Shown: piece after piece, positions 62,145 through 64,000 of the stretch | Layout: each line of letters begins with the position of its first letter | Numbering within the stretch: position 1 is the stretch's first letter | Source of the DNA: Branchiibius cervicis | GTDB taxonomy: Bacteria; Actinomycetota; Actinomycetes; Actinomycetales; Dermatophilaceae | Direction: 5' to 3' | DNA: 64,000 nt | NCBI RefSeq assembly: GCF_042661605.1 | Contig: NZ_JBHSWJ010000002.1 | Location: 1,798,001-1,862,000, forward strand | The notes under the pieces: model-generated | The model's database searches: none | What the model was told of the DNA's origin: nothing | What the model saw: the letters and a program-made list of their open reading frames with translations, nothing else | Made by a program: the position numbers and the translations under genes

Positions 62145-62164
62145 GTGCTTGACTGTACTTGTAC
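62128..62164. promoter_or_regulatory. Repeat operator cluster between divergent operons
   Basis: Two direct copies of TATACAAGT start at 62128 and 62138, one helical turn apart. GTACTTGTAC at 62155-62164 is an inverted relative and the exact complement of the element at 51317. The cluster covers both -35 regions and the spacer of the plus-strand promoter, so a protein bound there would block both directions. Confidence 0.6.
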
Positions 62165-62178
62165 GAGCGGTCTACCTT
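62149..62178 (+). promoter_or_regulatory. Promoter of the glycerol-kinase-like gene
   Basis: TTGACT (62149-62154) and TACCTT (62173-62178) are 18 bases apart. The operator half GTACTTGTAC is within the spacer. The two divergent -35 boxes are only four bases apart. The leader to ATG 62269 is about 85 bases. Confidence 0.6.
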
Positions 62179-62268
62179 CTGAGCACCCCCTGTGATCCGA
62201 CTCACATCGCGTCACCTGCTCTGCCCCCGCTACTCCCATAGCGCTTCACCGTCAGAACGGATAGACCC

Positions 62269-63771
62269 ATGGCCACATACATTCTCGGGATCGACGAAGG
62301 CACCACCAGCGCACGATCGTTCGTCATCGATCAGGACTGCACGATCGTCGGATTCGCCCAGCAGGAGCTGACTCAGCACTACCCCAAGCCGGGTTGGATC
62401 GAGCATGACGCCACGGAGATCCTGAACACCCAGCTGGAGGTCATTCGCGCGGCGCTGCGCGATGCCAACCTGACCCCGTCAGATCTCTCAGCGGTGGCGC
62501 TGACCAACCAGCGCGAGACCGGCATCGTGTGGGAGAAGGACACCGGCCGGCCCATCCACAACGCGATCGTGTGGGCCTCCCGACAGACCGTCGACGTGGT
62601 CGAGCGGTGGGCCCAGGCCGGTCACGGCGATCTGATCCAGTCCCGCACCGGACTGATTCCCGATGCCTATTACACCGCCTCGAAGATCCGCTTCATCCTC
62701 GACGCCGTCCCCGGCGCACAGGAACGCGCGGAACGTGGAGAACTGCTCGCCGGCACCGTCGACACCTGGCTGATCTGGAATCTCACCGGCCGCCAGTCCT
62801 TTGTCACCGACTACTCCAATGCGTCCCGCACGATGATGATGGATCTGCAGACTCTGCGCTGGGACGACGATCTCCTGGCGATCTACAACATCCCCAAGAC
62901 CATGCTGGCCGAGATCGTCCCGTCCGACGCGGTCGTCGGTGACATCGAAGCAACCTTCGGTTCGCCGGTCCCCATCGCCGCCAACCTCGGCGATCAGCAG
63001 GCCGGCCTGTTCGGCCAGGCCGCCTACGAGCCGGGTCTGTCCAAGATGACCTACGGGACTGCCGGAGTGCTCAACATCAACTGTGGTGACAAGCCCCAAC
63101 TGATTCCGGGCTTGACCCCGAGCGTCGGCTGGGGCGTCCAGGGCAAGGTCGCCTACGAGATCGAGGGCGTCCTCTTCGCCATGGGAAAGACCATGCAGTG
63201 GCTGCGTGACGACCTGAAACTCATTCACGCCGCCCCCGACTCGGAGTGGTACGCCGGTCAGGTCCCGAGCACTGACGGGGTCTACCTGGTGCCCGCCTTC
63301 ACCGGCCTTTCGGCGCCGGACTGGGATCCTTACGCGCGGGCAGCCATCATCGGGATGAGCAACGCGACCAGCCGCCTGCACATCATCCGTGCCGCCGTGG
63401 AGTCGATGACCTATCAGACGCGGGACGTGGTCGAGGCCGCCCGGCAGGGCACCGGCGCCGTGGACATCGCCGAGCTGCGCGTGGACGGCGGCGCGGTGAA
63501 GAACAACTTCCTGTGCCAGCTCACCGCCGACATCCTGGGCATTCCGGTCGTGCGACCCAAGGTCGCCGAAGCCACGATCTTCGGCACCATGCTGTTGTCG
63601 GGCCTGTCCACCGGCATCTTCGCCGACCTGGACGAGGTCTCCGCCAAGTGGCAGGTGGACCGCCGCTTCGAGCCCACGATGAGCCGCGACCAGGCCGACG
63701 CGATGTACGACGGCTGGCGCGCCGCCCGCGATCTGACGCGCGGATGGACCAACCGGGTGGTGCCCGCCTGA
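62269..63771 (+). CDS. Glycerol-kinase-like FGGY kinase, substrate uncertain
   Basis: The 500-residue protein is close to glycerol kinase: GIDEGTTSARSFVID, ALTNQRETGIVWEKDTGRP (Arg-Glu pair contacting glycerol), NAIVWASRQT, AYYTASKIRFIL (Tyr), NLGDQQAGLFGQAA (catalytic Asp) and LRVDGGAVKNNFLCQLTADI. It departs at the phosphate/substrate loop, which reads MTYGTAGVLNINCG where glycerol kinases have NTYGTGCFML, so the Phe that packs on glycerol in E. coli GlpK is replaced. The substrate may be glycerol or a related polyol. A GlpD-like gene follows after a hairpin. Confidence 0.85.
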   Translation: MATYILGIDEGTTSARSFVIDQDCTIVGFAQQELTQHYPKPGWIEHDATEILNTQLEVIRAALRDANLTPSDLSAVALTNQRETGIVWEKDTGRPIHNAIVWASRQTVDVVERWAQAGHGDLIQSRTGLIPDAYYTASKIRFILDAVPGAQERAERGELLAGTVDTWLIWNLTGRQSFVTDYSNASRTMMMDLQTLRWDDDLLAIYNIPKTMLAEIVPSDAVVGDIEATFGSPVPIAANLGDQQAGLFGQAAYEPGLSKMTYGTAGVLNINCGDKPQLIPGLTPSVGWGVQGKVAYEIEGVLFAMGKTMQWLRDDLKLIHAAPDSEWYAGQVPSTDGVYLVPAFTGLSAPDWDPYARAAIIGMSNATSRLHIIRAAVESMTYQTRDVVEAARQGTGAVDIAELRVDGGAVKNNFLCQLTADILGIPVVRPKVAEATIFGTMLLSGLSTGIFADLDEVSAKWQVDRRFEPTMSRDQADAMYDGWRAARDLTRGWTNRVVPA

Positions 63772-63806
63772 GCCGCGCAGCACCATCACGAACGCACGAA
63801 TCGATG

Positions 63807-63829
63807 CCAGCACCGGCTCCCGGTGCTGG
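63807..63829 (+). terminator. Intercistronic hairpin between kinase and GlpD-like genes
   Basis: Ten perfect base pairs (CCAGCACCGG with CCGGTGCTGG) close a three-base loop. It lies 35 bases after the kinase stop and about 33 bases before the next start. Without a T run it may stabilise the upstream message or reduce downstream expression rather than end transcription fully. Confidence 0.55.
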
Positions 63830-63862
63830 TATCGGCACACAACCAGACAGTAAGGGTGGGCA

Positions 63863-64000
63863 ATGGCCGTACTCGGAGCAACCGACGCAGCACAACTCGC
63901 AGCGCGACACTACGACCTGGTGATCGTGGGTGCCGGCATCAACGGCGCGGCGATCGCACGAGAGGCCGCCTTACGCGGCCTCTCCGTGGCAGTCCTGGAG
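63863..64000 (+). CDS. GlpD-like FAD-dependent polyol-phosphate dehydrogenase, 3' end outside the window
   Basis: Only the first 46 residues are visible. The segment YDLVIVGAGINGAAIAREAA is the FAD dinucleotide-binding motif of the glycerol-3-phosphate dehydrogenase (GlpD) family, followed by GLSVAVLE. ATG 63863 has an AAGGGTGGG site. Next to the glycerol-kinase-like gene it would oxidise the phosphorylated polyol to a ketose phosphate. Relatives such as EryB act on erythritol phosphate, so the substrate is open. Confidence 0.75.
   Translation, partial: MAVLGATDAAQLAARHYDLVIVGAGINGAAIAREAALRGLSVAVLE

Overview
This window is chromosomal DNA from a high-GC Gram-positive actinobacterium, most likely a member of the Micrococcales. 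The signs are: a PriA-type HisA in the histidine operon, a GuaB1-type IMPDH-like protein, a polyphosphate glucokinase, a glnA-glnE pair, many GTG starts and candidate leaderless genes, and a TPR/HAD/small-protein block downstream of tyrS like Rv1691-Rv1693 of Mycobacterium tuberculosis. The exact genus cannot be read from the sequence alone. No insertion sequence, prophage, CRISPR array or tRNA gene was seen.

Layout. 1-3.2 kb, minus strand: TPR protein with a long Arg/Gly-rich N-terminus, small SSB-like protein, HAD phosphatase, and the start of a short conserved protein. 3.3-9.0 kb: one rRNA operon (16S-23S-5S, minus strand) with leader, boxA and processing stems. 9.1-18.3 kb: tyrS, a 3-methyladenine DNA glycosylase gene and the arginine cluster argC-J-B-D-F-R-H (no argG), closely packed and mostly overlapping. 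18.3-24.2 kb: pheST, a SpoU methyltransferase, and infC-rpmI-rplT with a non-canonical ATC start and a leader hairpin. 24.3-32.9 kb: a YcaQ-like glycosylase, a degenerate Nudix-like protein, an MFS exporter, catalase, a 54-residue small gene, lpdA, and a patatin/acyltransferase pair. 32.8-43.0 kb: one long minus-strand unit glnA-glnE-hisD-hisC-hisB-unknown-hisH-priA-sseB. 43.1-51.2 kb: a secreted M6 metalloprotease, panB, two MFS transporters, ppgK, a FemAB-like transferase and small proteins.

51.3-64 kb is the most distinctive part. A sugar kinase gene (FGGY family) is followed, after guaB1, by a five-gene minus-strand operon: unknown permease, Cof-type HAD phosphatase, RuBisCO-like protein (form IV), second dihydrolipoamide dehydrogenase, and a tandem-duplicated phosphofructokinase whose C-terminal half has lost catalytic residues. 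Divergent from it are a glycerol-kinase-like gene and a GlpD-like flavoprotein gene cut by the window end. The two directions share a compact divergent promoter region with repeated TACAAGT/ACTTGTA elements. The same 10-base element occurs upstream of the separate FGGY kinase, so these genes look like one sugar or polyol regulon of unknown substrate.

A caution about quality: eleven genes, several of them essential (pheT, hisD, argD, priA, glnE), are broken by thirteen single-base deletions, nearly all in short G or C runs. They can all be repaired by adding one base and look like sequencing or assembly errors rather than gene decay. The affected genes are annotated as whole genes with the shift position given.
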